This document shows, piece by piece, positions 22,533-35,134 of a stretch of 63,957 nucleotides of DNA. Source of the DNA: Welwitschia mirabilis (taxonomy: Eukaryota; Gnetophyta; Gnetopsida; Welwitschiales); the NCBI GenBank assembly GCA_051453625.1, contig JBOZIK010000001.1, positions 47,816,357 through 47,880,313 of the forward strand, written 5' to 3'. How positions within the stretch are numbered: position 1 is the stretch's first letter; the number at the start of each line of letters is the position of its first letter. A model generated the notes under the pieces. The model made no database searches. It was not told where the DNA came from and saw nothing but the letters and a program-made list of their open reading frames with translations. The position numbers and the translations under genes were made by a program.

Positions 22533-25300
22533 TAGCCCTCTTAGCCTTTCCAGTCCCTAATAAAGTTGGCAAACAACTATAATTGTGAGCCAAATTGACT
22601 AATATAAAATACTAACTAGGGATATGTAAATTAAATTCAAAATCTTAGTATGCAAGATGAAATCTCAAAATCAAATAAACTAATTGGTTTACCTTGGTAG
22701 ATGTTATGACCATGTTGTTATCTCGTACATCATCCAGAAGATTATGGGAATGAGAGGTTTTAGAAATCAATCTGTAAAATTAATTGCCTACAATCATTCT
22801 TATCAAGAAATAAAATACTTACCCATGCACTATTCTCCCATTTAAAACATTTAACACATCAAAAAGATAGAGATTGAATGTCATAACAAAAAGAATTATC
22901 ATAAGATATAATCATAATAACTTAGATAAATCATGTGCATGTATAATGTATAATCAGAAAAAGTAATAACTCAGGAATGGTATTCATAAATCATGTAATT
23001 AAGCTTTTAAGCATAATATACAAGGGAAAATATATTAAACATAATTAATCATAACATTATTCCCTTCATCTATGGTCTTATGAATTGCTTGAATCATTCT
23101 TGCAAGAAAACAAACTACAGGTATTCCACTATGAAGTATATGTTTTACCAAATAATATCCATAATGCATCTCATTCAACTAATAGACAATTAAAACCAGA
23201 CAAGTACATTATAGATATGTCTTATGAAAATGTAATAATAACCCTTAAAAATTTAAAATTTCACTCAAAATATATGTCCTCCCCTCATCCCTCCTATATA
23301 GGTGAATCAATATGTCTTGTATTACATTAAAGTTAAAAAAAAGATTAATATGCAAGTTAATTACAAGTAAGCAAAACAAAAGGGCTGGGAACAGTATTCT
23401 GTGCATGAAAAGAAGGGTTAGTTTTAGTCTCAAAATGATGAAACATGAAAATGATGATTATTCAAAAAATATTTGTATTTCATCTATCTAGTCATCTAGA
23501 TGACAAGAAGGACAACAAGGGGTTTTAAAAGATTAATGAAAATTAAAGTATCAGCAGAATAAGTAAAGCACAGATAATATCATAGAGGTTTAAGAAAAGT
23601 ATCAGGGAGTTCGAAAGATGGGAAATGACTAAGAATCATGATAAATCAAGGCATGATAAAGAAGGTAAATGTACTAATATAAAGGAGATAAATGTGTTAT
23701 GAACTCATAATTATTTAAAAATAGTACTAGATGTGTCAAGACTTAAAAACAATAAAAGAAAACTAAACTTGAAAAGATTCAAAAGAATAGATGGGAAAAA
23801 ATAGCATCATAAACTAAAGAAATTTATTGATAAAAAAGAAAATCAAATTCTATAAAGAAAAGCTACAAATGAAAATAAAAATTAATAAGAAAATTACTAA
23901 ATGATTAAGCTCTAAGCATTTGTAAGAAAAGTATGGGAATAACTTTGAAATACTAAAGAAAACAACTAAGGAAAAAAAAAATGAAAATGAACAACCAGGA
24001 ACATCAAGAAGATTATGTGCCTACCCTACATTCAAATCTAGCAAACCCTCATGGAAGAGATCATGAAATTACTCGATTAATGATCCATGATAATGTAAAA
24101 ACTTCATAAAGTACCACTTAGATAGGCACTAATTATGACAATGCCAAGTAACTAATGTTTTCAAATAATAAATAATAGTATCAAAAGCTGTTCAGAAATG
24201 GACTCACCCGCTAACACCCTAAAACACACTCGAATCCTCAAAAGTGAAATAACCATGTAGGAATATTCTAAGCTCAATGAATCTAGAAAATAAGCAATTC
24301 CTCTAATGACACCAATAATACCAATGATTCCATAGCCTCAAAGTATTATTATTATTCTATGAAGAGGGGAGTTCAACCATAGTTAGAGAATTAAGAACTC
24401 ATAAAGCATGGCTCACAAAGCCCCTAGTGAAGTTCCCATAGCTACTAATACTACCAAAGATCCCTCTCAGGAAAATTTACCCCAATGTAGTAGGACATCA
24501 TAGTGATCATGTAATTAGCACAGAAATAATAGATTATGATTATTCTTTTTTTGCTTTAAATATATAAATACTTTTTCAAAATAAATCCCACATTACTACA
24601 TACTCACAAAGATGAAGATGAAGAAATAAGATGAAGGATAAGAAAGAACACCCTTAAATAACCAAAGACTCACATTATTGAGAGAAAACACAAAAAACTA
24701 AAGATATTCCTTCAAATGAAGTTTATAGACATTTGAATGTCTTAAGATTGGGTGAATCTAGTCTTATCACTTTCGAAATGCNNNNNNNNNNNNNNNNNNN
24801 NNNNNNNNNNNNNNNNNNNNNNNNNNNNNNNNNNNNNNNNNNNNNNNNNNNNNNNNNNNNNNNNNNNNNNNNNNNNNNNNNGAAGTTTATAGACAATTGA
24901 ATGTCTTAAGATTGGGTGAATCTAGTCTTATCACTTTCGAAATGCCTAAAGTAAAAATTACTAGTCATCGTAAATTCATAAAGTAAAACATTAATCAAGT
25001 TAAAAATGTTCAAGTAATAGGATGATGTCTACCAAAAGAATTAACCAATAAAGAATTTAGATAATTGCAGGAGAACATTTAAAAGAATTTCTTTTATCAT
25101 GTTCAAGGCCTTTTGATAATTCATGCATTTGTAACCTTGGTCCATTTTTTTGAGTTTCCTTAGTGTTCAAATCAGAAATCTCAACTAAGCCATAAAAAAT
25201 GTACTTTTTTAAAAAGATAAGAACCTAACCATCTACAGGTTAATTATTGCTAATAAAAATCAAAGACAAAAACAATCAACATAAAAGCAAAAAGGAAATA
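22533..25300 (-). mobile_element. 3' internal region of the minus-strand Gypsy element of LTR copy A
   Basis: Long AT-rich sequence without frames that aligns in blocks with 49574-51280 (clearest at 24160-24520 against 50900-51280). It is therefore a real element part: the untranslated region between pol and 3' LTR that Athila-type elements carry. The stretch at about 24990-25250 resembles 57700-57980, where an integrase C-terminus precedes it. In minus sense a WLGSYLFKK-like piece fits the integrase end. It contains a 100-N gap at 24782-24881 with 64 repeated bases on both sides. Confidence 0.6.
24718..24945. repeat. Repeated flank around a 100-N gap
   Basis: 24718-24781 and 24882-24945 are the same 64 bases apart from one or two differences, separated by exactly 100 N. 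Most likely two contig ends that overlap and were not merged. Confidence 0.85.
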
Positions 25301-26039
25301 CCAAAACAAACTAAAAGGAAGTTTTATTCTAATCCTAAATCCTATTTAACGCTTTATTTGTAAGAAAGAAAAAAAGAAAGAAGAATTTATTCAAGTCCTA
25401 AGGTATTGTACTATCTCAAAAGAATAAGAACAAAACCAAAAAAAGACTATTTGATAAAACATGAAAGGCACATATGCATAACAAGTTAACATTTTGACTC
25501 CACAAAATTTATTTACAATATGAGAGATAGAGTTTAGATAATTCATAGAAGAATAATATCTTATCAAATACATGATATGAAGAATTTTAATTATAGATTT
25601 CATCTAAAGATTAATCTTTAGGATGAAAAAGATTAATAGTTTTGTTAGAAATTAAAAAATTTGAAGAAATCTTCTTAGGATGAATGATGAAGGTAAGTTA
25701 TAGAGTGATGGTTGAGTGGGAGCTCTCTTAGGGCTTTTGAAGCTCTGATCTAGAATGTAGAAGGGAGTGAGACTTAGAAGACCACAGATCAGTAAGGACG
25801 GTTTCAGTTCTTAGTCACAGCATGTAAGGGATGACTTTGTCCACTAGACAGTGTATCTATCGGTAAGTTATGGAATCTTTTAAAATCTTAGTTTTGATCT
25901 ATTTTAGGGCTTTTTTTTTGTTTTTTTTTTAAGGGGACTGGTTCCCCAAAATGGAGAAGACTCAATTCTCTAGGGAAGAAAAAAAAATCCTAGTTTTAAA
26001 TATAGATGATCTAATTTGAGGAAAAACTCTAGTATAGTT
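25301..26039. other. AT-rich stretch before the LINE, no gene seen
   Basis: No family match. The part from about 25,700 is less AT-rich ('gggagctctcttagggctt') and may be the 5' region of the LINE, but no boundary or target-site duplication can be shown. Confidence 0.35.
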
Positions 26040-29000
26040 TAATCAAAAAGTTCATTTCATCTGACCCAAGACTCAGACTAGATCGAATTAGAGAATGGAT
26101 GACAACTAAATGGATGAGATTAAGATGAGATAATCATAAAAAAACCTTGGTTCTTTGGAGTGAGGGATCTTATCCTAGCCAAATGGATGCCCGAGTGTAA
26201 TCAAACTCAAATGTATTTAAGAAGATACCAATATGGATCCACATTCACAAGTTTCCCTTAGAGTTTTAGGATGAAAACCTCGTAAGGAAAATTTCCTTCC
26301 AGTTTGGTAAACTGATTAAGCTAGATAGGATTACCATTAAACAAACAAGACTAGTCTTAACTAGGTTTTGTATGTGGATGAGTTTAGAGGATACAAAAAA
26401 GATAAAATCCATGAAATTCAGATCTAAATGGGGTATCTATGATCTTGAAGTTACTTATGAGAAACTTTTAGTCTCATGTAATGTTTGGGAAAAAATCAGG
26501 GCACATTTTGGGGAGATGTGTTTCTTTTGAAAAGAGATGCTTCCATTGTAATAGAACGGGTTACTTAAGAGAAGAATGTAGAAAATAGTTGGTTGATTTT
26601 GAAGAAAAATAAAAGAAAACCTGTACTTTTTACAAGAATCCTAGACATAATCAAAGCATATGTTGGCATAAATAAATAAAGGAAAACTCGTTAAAAAGTA
26701 CTACAGTTTTTCCCAAGGAAACAAGAAAAACAAGGAGAAGAAAGTACAGAAAAGGGGGACAACCCCTTTAAACCTCTCATGGAAGAAGAGGACTCCCAGC
26801 AACCTCGGAACTCACTAAATATAGATGAGCCTAATGATGTAAAAATTCAGATGAGAATAAGACCCAGCAACAAAACCCTTTGAGAAAGGAAACCAATAGA
26901 GAATGTGGCGAGTAGTTCCTAAGCTAACATTGGAGATAATCTCAAAAAAGGTCAAGCACCCAGAAAGGGATGAAAACAAACCCAATAAATTATCTTTTAT
27001 GAAATTACAAGGGATTAGGATCCTCCTACAAGAAAAACACCTTAAGAAATCCTATTAGTCAGTTTAATATTNNNNNNNNNNNNNNNNNNNNNNNNNNNNN
27101 NNNNNNNNNNNNNNNNNNNNNNNNNNNNNNNNNNNNNNNNNNNNNNNNNNNNNNNNNNNNNNNNNNNNNNNNNNNNNNNNNNNNNNNNNNNAAAATAAGG
27201 TAGATCTAATTAATAGCAGCAAAACCACATTACTATCTTCATTAAGGAAGAAATTTAGACTGTAACAAATATCTATAGTCCTCAAAATAATCAAGATAAA
27301 ACCTCTATCTTAGAGGAATTATAGTGGACAGTGATAGATAAATATAAATGAGTCATTATGGAGACTTCAATCAATGTCTAAATTACTGGGAAAAATCACG
27401 AGACGATACCTATATTTCCAAAGGATCTTTAATTCTAAAAGCGTTTTTAGCTTGAAATACTCTTACAGATGTCCATATTACTAGATACAAATATACTTAC
27501 TCTCATAACAGGACTAGTAACAACCTAATCATGTCTAGGATTGATAGAATTCTTGTTGGTAAGGATTTAGTTAAGATTCCAATTAAATCCTATGGCCTAA
27601 ATAGAATAGCTTTGGATCTCCATCCTATTAGATCTAGAATGGGACGATTGCACCTCAAAAAACTACGTTTCATATGAAATGGTATTGGATTAACTCGATA
27701 GAAACTCAAACGTTGATAAAAAATATTTAGGCATACTATGATGGGCCACAACCCAAAATTTTCCTTTACAAAGGCCTTAATACCTTAAAAGCCCATATAA
27801 AGTATTGGAGAGGGAAAGATAAGGAAAGATTTAAGTTCAAAGCACTCCTTGAGGAAGAAATCCAAAGAATCTAGAAGACCAAGATAGTCTTCATAACAAG
27901 GACTATCATTGGCTATCGAAACTACAAGAGATAAATGTTGATAAGGAAAATTATTAGAGAGAACGTTCAAGGATAAAATGCCTCAAAGAGTGGGATAAAC
28001 TTACTAGGTTTTTATTCCAGCAAGCCAATCAACACAGATTAGATAATAGGATTAGAAGGCTTACTATTAGAGGTCAAATAACTGAAAATAAATAGGACAT
28101 AACCAAGGAAATGCAGGTCCATATTATGAGAATTTGGGAGTGGAACAATACCACCCCTAGCATCATTTCGGAGAATAAAAAAATTTCTAATGAGAATAAC
28201 TCCCTTTTTATTAAACCTTTGAGTAAAGATGAAGTCTTATTAGCTGTGAGATCTATGAATAATGCTAGAGCTCCTAGTCTAGATGGATGATCAGTTAAAC
28301 TTTTCAAATATCACTTTTCTATTTTAGAGGATAATCTTCAGAAGGTCATGTAGATGTTTTTTATAATAAGAAAATTTCTAGGGAAATGAATAGAACCAAG
28401 TTACTCTTTAACCCCTAAAAAAGGGATGCTAGAGAACTAGAGGACTTCAAACCATTAGGTATCTGCAATGTTCTTTATAGAATTTTTGCGAAAATCATGG
28501 TTGGCTGTATCACCCCCTACTGCTCAAGGTGATTTCAGAGAATTAATCTGACTTCATACAATCCAGACATATCCAGAAACAAATCCTCTTGACTAATGAG
28601 ATCATTTATCCTATTAAAAATTTAAATTTCTTCTTCTTACTACTAGATTAGATATTGCTAAAGCTTACAATTCAGTTAGTTAATAAGCGTTAAGAAGTAT
28701 TCTCAAGAAAACTGATTTTCATCAAGATAATTAATCTTTAGCTAAATATGCAAGCATTAGCTGAATTTAGTGTGGAGATTAATAATTACAAGTTAAAATT
28801 TTTATCAGTAGGTCAAGGATTAGAAAAGGGAAATCCCTTATCTGCATATCTTTTTCTTGTTGTGATGAATGTTTTACAGGTCTTCTTACAGAGTAATGGA
28901 GTTATAGGAATCAAAATTGGAGGTCAAACTTGTATCAATAATCACTATGTAGATGATACCATCATTATTACTAAGGCTTCATGTTAGTAAGAAAGAACTA

Positions 29001-29200
29001 TTAAGAATTCCATGAACCTTTTCACGGTAGCTAGAGGTCTCCATATCAACTAGAATAAGTCAAGAATCCACACCTTAGATAGAAACAATATTATAAAGGG
29101 TGAAATCACTCAAATCCTAAATACTAAAATGGGAGACTTGTAGGATATTCACTTGGGAATTTCTCCTTTGGAATTGGCATAAGACCCTCATCTAGAGCTA
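26040..29200 (+). mobile_element. L1-type LINE remnant (ORF1 with zinc knuckle, endonuclease end, RT)
   Basis: ORF1 part: WIHIHKFPLEF, FGKLIKLDRITIKQTRLVLTRFC (in two frames), then a zinc knuckle CFHCNRTGYLREEC at 26537-26580 with Tyr in place of His. This is the DUF4283/zf-CCHC type of plant L1 ORF1. ORF2 part: FGDFN near 27350, SRIDRILVGKDL at about 27537 and a degenerate LDLHPI (SDHHPI in the family), the end of the APE endonuclease. RT follows: LEDFKPLGICNVLYRIFAKI (28440), LDIAKAYNSV (28650), VGQGLEKGNPLSAYLFLV (28808) and HYVDDTIII (28941). Many stops and frame changes. A 120-N gap lies at 27072-27191. The 3' end meets LTR copy B at about 29205 without a visible poly-A tail. Confidence 0.85.
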
Positions 29201-29204
29201 CATC

Positions 29205-30238
29205 CAAATACACTAATGCAATGCAAATGCAAACTACTTACAATGCAATATCTAGCCGACTACCAAATCTCTGTCACCAGGATCGGCCATGTATAAACTA
29301 GATCAATCAAGGAAACTATTGCTAACCCTAGGCAACCTAGGCTATTAAGTATATCAAACAGAATATGAAAAACATTAAATGATTAATCTAGGAAATATAA
29401 AATGTAATACAAGTTCCTAAACTAATGATTTCAACCTTGACAAAGGTTGTCCTTATTGACCTATATTAAAAATGAAGTTGTCATGGAATCATAAGCAACA
29501 TAAACAGTAAGGGACATGTTCATGACTATAAAAACTAAAAGAAAGTTTCTATTCAAAGTTGAACCAACATCCTGTGCCAAAGCAACAACACCTCAATGAA
29601 GGAGATACAACCCAACACCAAGAAAAACTCCTCTCTGCAACTAACAGATGGACCTTCGGCCCTTCAATATCTTTTCACAAGAATTTCTGGTGTAATGAAG
29701 ATGATCGGAGTTAAGGATAAAGGTAGTATTTATTAACAATAACAGACTCAAAAATAATAAATCTGACAAATGCAACTAAAATCCTAATGGCACATGAAAA
29801 GAATATGACACATTGCAAAGGTTTGTAAAGTTTGGTACATTGACTAAAATTAGGTGTTATCCTTCTAATCGTCTAGATCATTGTGGGGACAATGCCACAT
29901 TAATAGAGGTCCACATCAGGATGCACCTTAGTCCAGTTAACATCCTAATCAGCTTACACGTGTTATCGTCCTGTACTGTCATCCAGACAATGTAGGGGAT
30001 GATAGGCTTCTTAATGCTCTTTCATCAAGTGAATTTGGCCTTATGAAACATTAATTCCTTCTCAAATGTAAAGTATTACAATTGATCTAACATGACTCCA
30101 AATGTGTTGGTAATTATGAATTTTGGAGATTTTCTCCTTGACCCTTAATAATCATCATTTTGTACTTAAACCTGTCTAAATATCCTACAAAACTACTCAA
30201 AATATGCCATCGAAAACATACAATTTGGCATCACAACA
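29205..30238 (-). repeat. Gypsy LTR copy B
   Basis: Aligns with LTR copy A from 20858 to its right end, with the same terminus (TTTGGCATCACAACA) and no gap. The left 220 bases found in copy A are missing, so the LINE or a deletion cut it. It supplies the sequence hidden by the 695-N gap in copy A. Confidence 0.8.
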
Positions 30239-31844
30239 AGTAGTCACTTAGAGTTGATTAAGATCATCCAAGATGACATGCCATTCAACATGCCCAAATT
30301 CCTTCTCTATAACATAGTCAACCACATACAACACAAGAGTAACTTGTCTTTTTCATTTTTAGTTTTTGATCTCATTTATAATGCCCTTTACACAATCCTT
30401 GATTATAATAGTTGGAATAAGATTTACATAGAAATCATTACATCGAGAAAGATAGTCTAAGTCCAAAAGTGTAAGAACTTGGATTGGGTTCTAAGAGAGC
30501 AACAACAAGAGAACCAACAAGAAGAAGAACTTGAAGACCCCACTCTTATTCATTTTCAATATTTTTGTTTCCCTTATTCCCCTCCTATAATAAGAAGAAA
30601 AGGTACATGACCCATTGATGAATCTTCTCAACCCTCATTTTGTCCCCCTTTTCCACAATCTTCTTCTTTGACTCCAAGTGCTTTTAGAGGAGGTGCCAAG
30701 AGAGCACAAGATATGGAATGACAAGTTATGGGGTAAAATAAAGAAGATCTCACACAAGCAAAAGAAAATATCCAAGAAGCAAGATGAGATGGATAAAAAA
30801 TTTCAAAGGATGATTTCTCATAAAAAAATCTATTAGTTAGCATTTTTATTGTCATTTTTACTTCACTTTCTATTTTCTTATGTAGTTTTAGTTGTAGTAT
30901 ATTATAATTTTGTGACATTTTTTTGATGTAATGGTTTTTGTCACATAATATAATTTCACTATCATTCCTTATTTCTATGAATTTTATCTATCACTGCATT
31001 CAACTCAGATACCCATAATTCTTCACATGTCTTGTCCATCTATTCATAAAATATGAGACCTAATAGTTTCACTTAACCAATACTACTAGCATTTTTGACC
31101 ATTGCTGCTACTTCTGTAAGCTCTTTCTCTAATAATTTTTACTTATAGGTTCTCTATCATGTTTTCAAACGTTTTGGTTTTAGTGTGACAAAAACATGTT
31201 TCTGAAATTAACAGAAGCACTTTACATCATCATTTTTTATTTTTCTTTTTCATTTTCATAAACCACTAACCTTACCATTTCATCATTCACCTCTAATGTA
31301 CTTTGATTGACCATTGCTTCTTAGAGTTGTTTTCATTTCATGCACTCTTTTTACACATCATTATATAGTTATGCATTGCATCATTTTTCAGCATTTCTAG
31401 TTAGAATTCTTCATTTTTCATGCATTTTCTTTCTTAGCTAGTAACGTGCATTGTCTTGTTCTCATTTTTGAATTCAATGGTTGGGATGAGCGACACTTAT
31501 ATTTACCATTCATTATGTATGTCCTATTCTTTTGCCTAAGTGTAAATAAGCCTCAAATTGGCCAAATTTTTTCAAATTTTCATTATCATTTTTGCATCAT
31601 ACTTGAATGATACTAGTTTGTAGTTTTTACCATGTTATACAACTTTGTTAGACTTTTTACTAAGACATTAGTAAAATATTAGTAGGTGGATATGTTCACA
31701 TGCAAAAATTGACATTTACTTAGAAGTAATTAAGACTAGTTTACCATGATCATTTTATCCTTTTCACAGTTTTATGCATTTATTGTGATCATTGTTGACT
31801 AAATTTCAATTTACTAAAAATTGGCTTGAGACATACATTTTAAT
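30239..31844. other. AT-rich intergenic, possible eroded element sequence
   Basis: A plus-strand frame at 30254-30460 (NMPKFLLYNIVNHIQHKSNL) faintly recalls the plant transposon gag-like domain with PK(L/F)I...I, but this is weak. A short GAAGAAGAACTTGAAGA-rich part follows at about 30500. The rest is AT-rich and without frames. Confidence 0.3.
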
Positions 31845-32819
31845 TTAATTCAACATTTATAATACAATTTCTTAAATAATAAACTATACCACCAACTATT
31901 GTTTTCTACGCATTTAAAAAGAAAAGATATGTTTTGCCATTTCACTTTTATATGTTTTGCATTTAATAAGTATTCTTTACCATCATATTTAGTATGATAT
32001 AGTTTCTTTGATAATAAATTGTATGACCAGTTATCATTTTCTACTCATTTGAAAATAAATCATGAATTTCATTGTTTATCTGTTAAATTTTTACATCTAG
32101 TGCTTCCTCCTAATCATCATATTCAACAATACATTATCTCTTACCATCGTACTTAGTATAATATAATTTATTTGATAATAAATCATGAATTTCATCATTT
32201 CTCTTTTAAATGTTTACATCTAGTGCTTCATCCTAATCATCATATTCAATAATACATTATTCCTTACCATCGTATTTAGTATAATATAATTTCTTTGATA
32301 ATAAATCATGAATTTCATCATTACTCTTTTACATGTTTACATCAATTGCTGACTCCTAGTCATCATATTCAACAATACATTACTCCTTACTAGCATATTT
32401 AATATAATATAGGTTCCTTGATAATAAAGTGTATAATCAATTATTATTTTCCACTCATTAAAAAATAAATCATGAATTTCATCATTACATCTACTACTTA
32501 CTCCTAATCCTCATATCCAATAATATATTATTCATTTCCATCATATTTAGTATACTATAATTTCTTTGATAATAAATTATAAATTTTTTAATTTGTCTTT
32601 TACATGTTTATATCTAATGCTTATTCCTAATTATCACATTCAACAATACATTATTCCTTACCATCATATTTAGTATAATATAGTTTCTTTGATAATAAAT
32701 TGTATAATCAATTATTATTTTCTACTCATTTGAAAATAAATCATGAATTTCACCATTTCTCTTTTACATGTTTACATCTACTCCTCGTAATCATATTCAA
32801 CAATATATTATGGCAAATT
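31845..32819. repeat. AT-rich tandem array with short and long units
   Basis: Six clear units and one older one. Units begin with a TTACCATCATATTTAGTAT-like word at about 31977, 32141, 32264, 32387, 32535 and 32658. Spacings are about 164, 123, 123, 148, 123 and 160 bases. Long units contain an extra segment of about 40 bases (GTATAATCAATTATTATTTT and ACTCATTTGAAAATAAAT) flanked by AATAAAT words; short units lack it. The order is long-short-short-long-short-long. The segment at 31845-31976 looks like a further diverged unit. Confidence 0.85.
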
Positions 32820-33334
32820 AAATATATAGAATAAAGCTCCATTGATAATTATTAATAATTTATATATCAAAACATATATCTAAAAATCTAAATACAGTAG
32901 TTAATGAAATAATAATCCAATTAATTAAACACGCATTCATTATTCAAAGTCGTTCAAAGGTCATAAGTTCAAAGTTTGTAGGTCTTAATATGATTAACAT
33001 ACTATAAGCCCTTAAATGATTCAATTATTCCATTATAAACCCTTAAATGTAATTAGATCACTTATATAAGTAATCTTATTGACGATTTTCCAAGAAAGTA
33101 AATTCCCTAAAAGTTTTGAGTTTATCCCTATACGTAAAAATACTAAATGCTCATACATTAAAAACAATTACATTCATGTGTCTCTCTAATACGTTTTTTT
33201 TTTAATTTTCATTCTCTACACTTAACATTTAGTTACATTTAACTAGTTTTATATGAAGGAGTCTTGTAAATAAAATATAAATTGAAATATGAACATTTGC
33301 TTATTTTTGTGTGGATATAAATAAAATATAATTT
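32820..33334. other. AT-rich flank, no gene seen
   Basis: No frames; poly-T near 33197. Composition changes at about 33,340 to the GC-richer gene island. Confidence 0.5.
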
Positions 33335-34615
33335 TAAATGATATTTAGTTGCCTTCACCGTATTGTCATTAAATTTTCTCCCAAATTTATACAGGTACTA
33401 CTGTATATGAGCACAAAGGTTATGTTCTCACGCATCGCAATCCCACAAGATTCTAGAAAGGTCTTCCTTTTTATTGGGGTGAATCCTCCCCCGGAGAAAC
33501 TTTGTAAAGCAAAAGTTCCACATGCTACTAGAGATTTATCTTTAATCCTGGACGCTGAGCACCGTTCTGCACTTTGATTCTAATGTAAAGGATTTTTCAT
33601 TTCGTTTTTCTTGAACTCCCAGGGAAGAGAACGTCGGGCATAGAAGGCCAAATGTCTGTTGATCGAATGCAACCATACGGTCATAATTTATTTATGAAAG
33701 TCAGATATTCAAGGGGTAAGAGTTACATGCAGCTAAGCTTTCATACGAGAACTAACCATAGCTGCATGCAGCAAAAACTACTATGCTGAAGGAAGAATAT
33801 AGTACAGCAAGTAACGTCACCAGTCTTTCAATGTTGATTGGAAACAGTTCACGCATTCGAGTTTGTTTAGTGGCCTGGATTTCTGGCATTGCAGAAACTC
33901 TTATCATATGACAGTATGCATTGTTGTATTGAAAGAGATGATAACAGTAAGTACATTATGAAGTTCAAAAACGTGGAACGGCAAACCAGAAGAGTATCAG
34001 TAAGATCTGCGTGACTTTCCACGCTTCTCCTTTAAAGTGAGCTCAAAATCTACCGCCTAGCTCACATATGAACGTACAGCATTCCCCTCGTTGTCGGATA
34101 GCCGAAAAATACGGCAATATTTCCGAAAAATCATCAAAATAATAGAACTTACCACTCTCTACTGTAGTAGTTTCCAATCAAAAAATTTAGCAATGATACG
34201 GAGGCACAACGAACACAGTACCAGGCGTAGATTTGGAAATCCCTTATACTGCAGATATGTTCGAAGACTTGAAAATCAGAAATGAAAATTAAAGGAGAAC
34301 AGATTGCTCTCTACATATCCTCAATGCACTACGGATTTCTTTGTGCAACAACGAATTATGCGGCAAATAAAAAACGTAAAATGAGTAAAATACGCTCAGT
34401 TGTCCCTGCAATATTGAAAAATACCGTTGTCAGATCCAAGCAAAAAATTTATTGATATAAGCTCGGAATATACACAGTTGGAAGCTTAATTCACATGCAA
34501 CGATATCTGTGTAATCGTTTTCCAAATTCCTGCACCCGAAGCCTACCGTTGTGTCGTTTGAAATTCTGAAACAGTATAATAGGCCTGACAAGAAGACATC
34601 TTATGAGATGTGGAA
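33335..34615. other. Gene-island sequence downstream of the WRC gene
   Basis: Less AT-rich than the surroundings. A 79-residue plus-strand frame (33338-33577, FIGVNPPPEKLCKAKVPHAT) and a 64-residue one (34091-34285) match nothing I know. The last few hundred bases before 34616 are probably the 3' UTR of the WRC gene on the minus strand. Confidence 0.35.
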
Positions 34616-35134
34616 TTAGAGGTCCAGCTCCAGGCCGAGGTGTGCTCTTTGAGGCAAACGTGATTTCCTAAGGCTTCTTCTCTTCAGAACACAACTCGAA
34701 CCTGCGTAAGGGGCAGATATCCAGTCTCCAATCTCCTTTTGAAAGAATTCCGCTCCGGTTGTAGGGAGATGAAAGATTTCTCGTTCAAAAGAGGAGCTCG
34801 AAGAATGATCTAGAGGAATATCATTTGGCGAATGCGAGGAATCGCGTGAACTTTCAGATGTTTTCTGTTTGAGCGGAGACAGCACAGGAGAGACCTTCGC
34901 AGCTCTGGACCTCCTGTGCCGCCGATAAGAAGCGCTTCGTTCTTTGCATTTTCTAGTATGCTTATGGCACATCGAATGTCCTTCCAGTGCCTGAAGGCGA
35001 CATCTCCATCCCTTTCCGTCAGAGCGCCTGCATCTCCTTTCATTTTCATCATTTTCAGGAGTGTTGTTCCAAGAATGCTTATCCTGCTTCAGTTTCTTCA
35101 TCATAAATTCAAAACTTGCTTTATCTGTCATCAA
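34616..35134 (-). CDS. WRC-domain protein, 172 residues, intact
   Basis: The WRC domain is a plant-specific zinc-binding and DNA-binding module best known from growth-regulating factors, so a nuclear role is likely. Residues 33-63 hold it: RRCRRSDGKGWRCRLQALEG, then HSMCHKHTRKCK. The spacing is C-x9-C-x10-C-x2-H as required, with the central GWRC giving the WRC triplet. A basic stretch follows (CKERSASYRRHRRSRAAK), a likely nuclear localisation signal. The C-terminal half is Ser-rich and then acidic/hydrophobic (FFQKEIGDWI). There is no QLQ domain, so it is a WRC-only protein and not a GRF. The start uses the first of two adjacent ATGs; the frame is uninterrupted to TAA. It lies in a GC-richer island and has no disabling change, so it is the best candidate for a working gene here. 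An upstream exon cannot be ruled out. Confidence 0.85.
   Translation of the reverse strand: MMTDKASFEFMMKKLKQDKHSWNNTPENDENERRCRRSDGKGWRCRLQALEGHSMCHKHTRKCKERSASYRRHRRSRAAKVSPVLSPLKQKTSESSRDSSHSPNDIPLDHSSSSSFEREIFHLPTTGAEFFQKEIGDWISAPYAGSSCVLKRRSLRKSRLPQRAHLGLELDL

Noticed and set aside
30254-30460. Gag-like frame after LTR copy B
   Set aside because: Similarity to the plant transposon gag-type domain is faint, and its plus orientation conflicts with the minus-strand LTR.
33338-33577. A 79-residue plus-strand frame near the WRC gene
   Set aside because: No recognisable domain and no start or splice context; not enough to call a gene.
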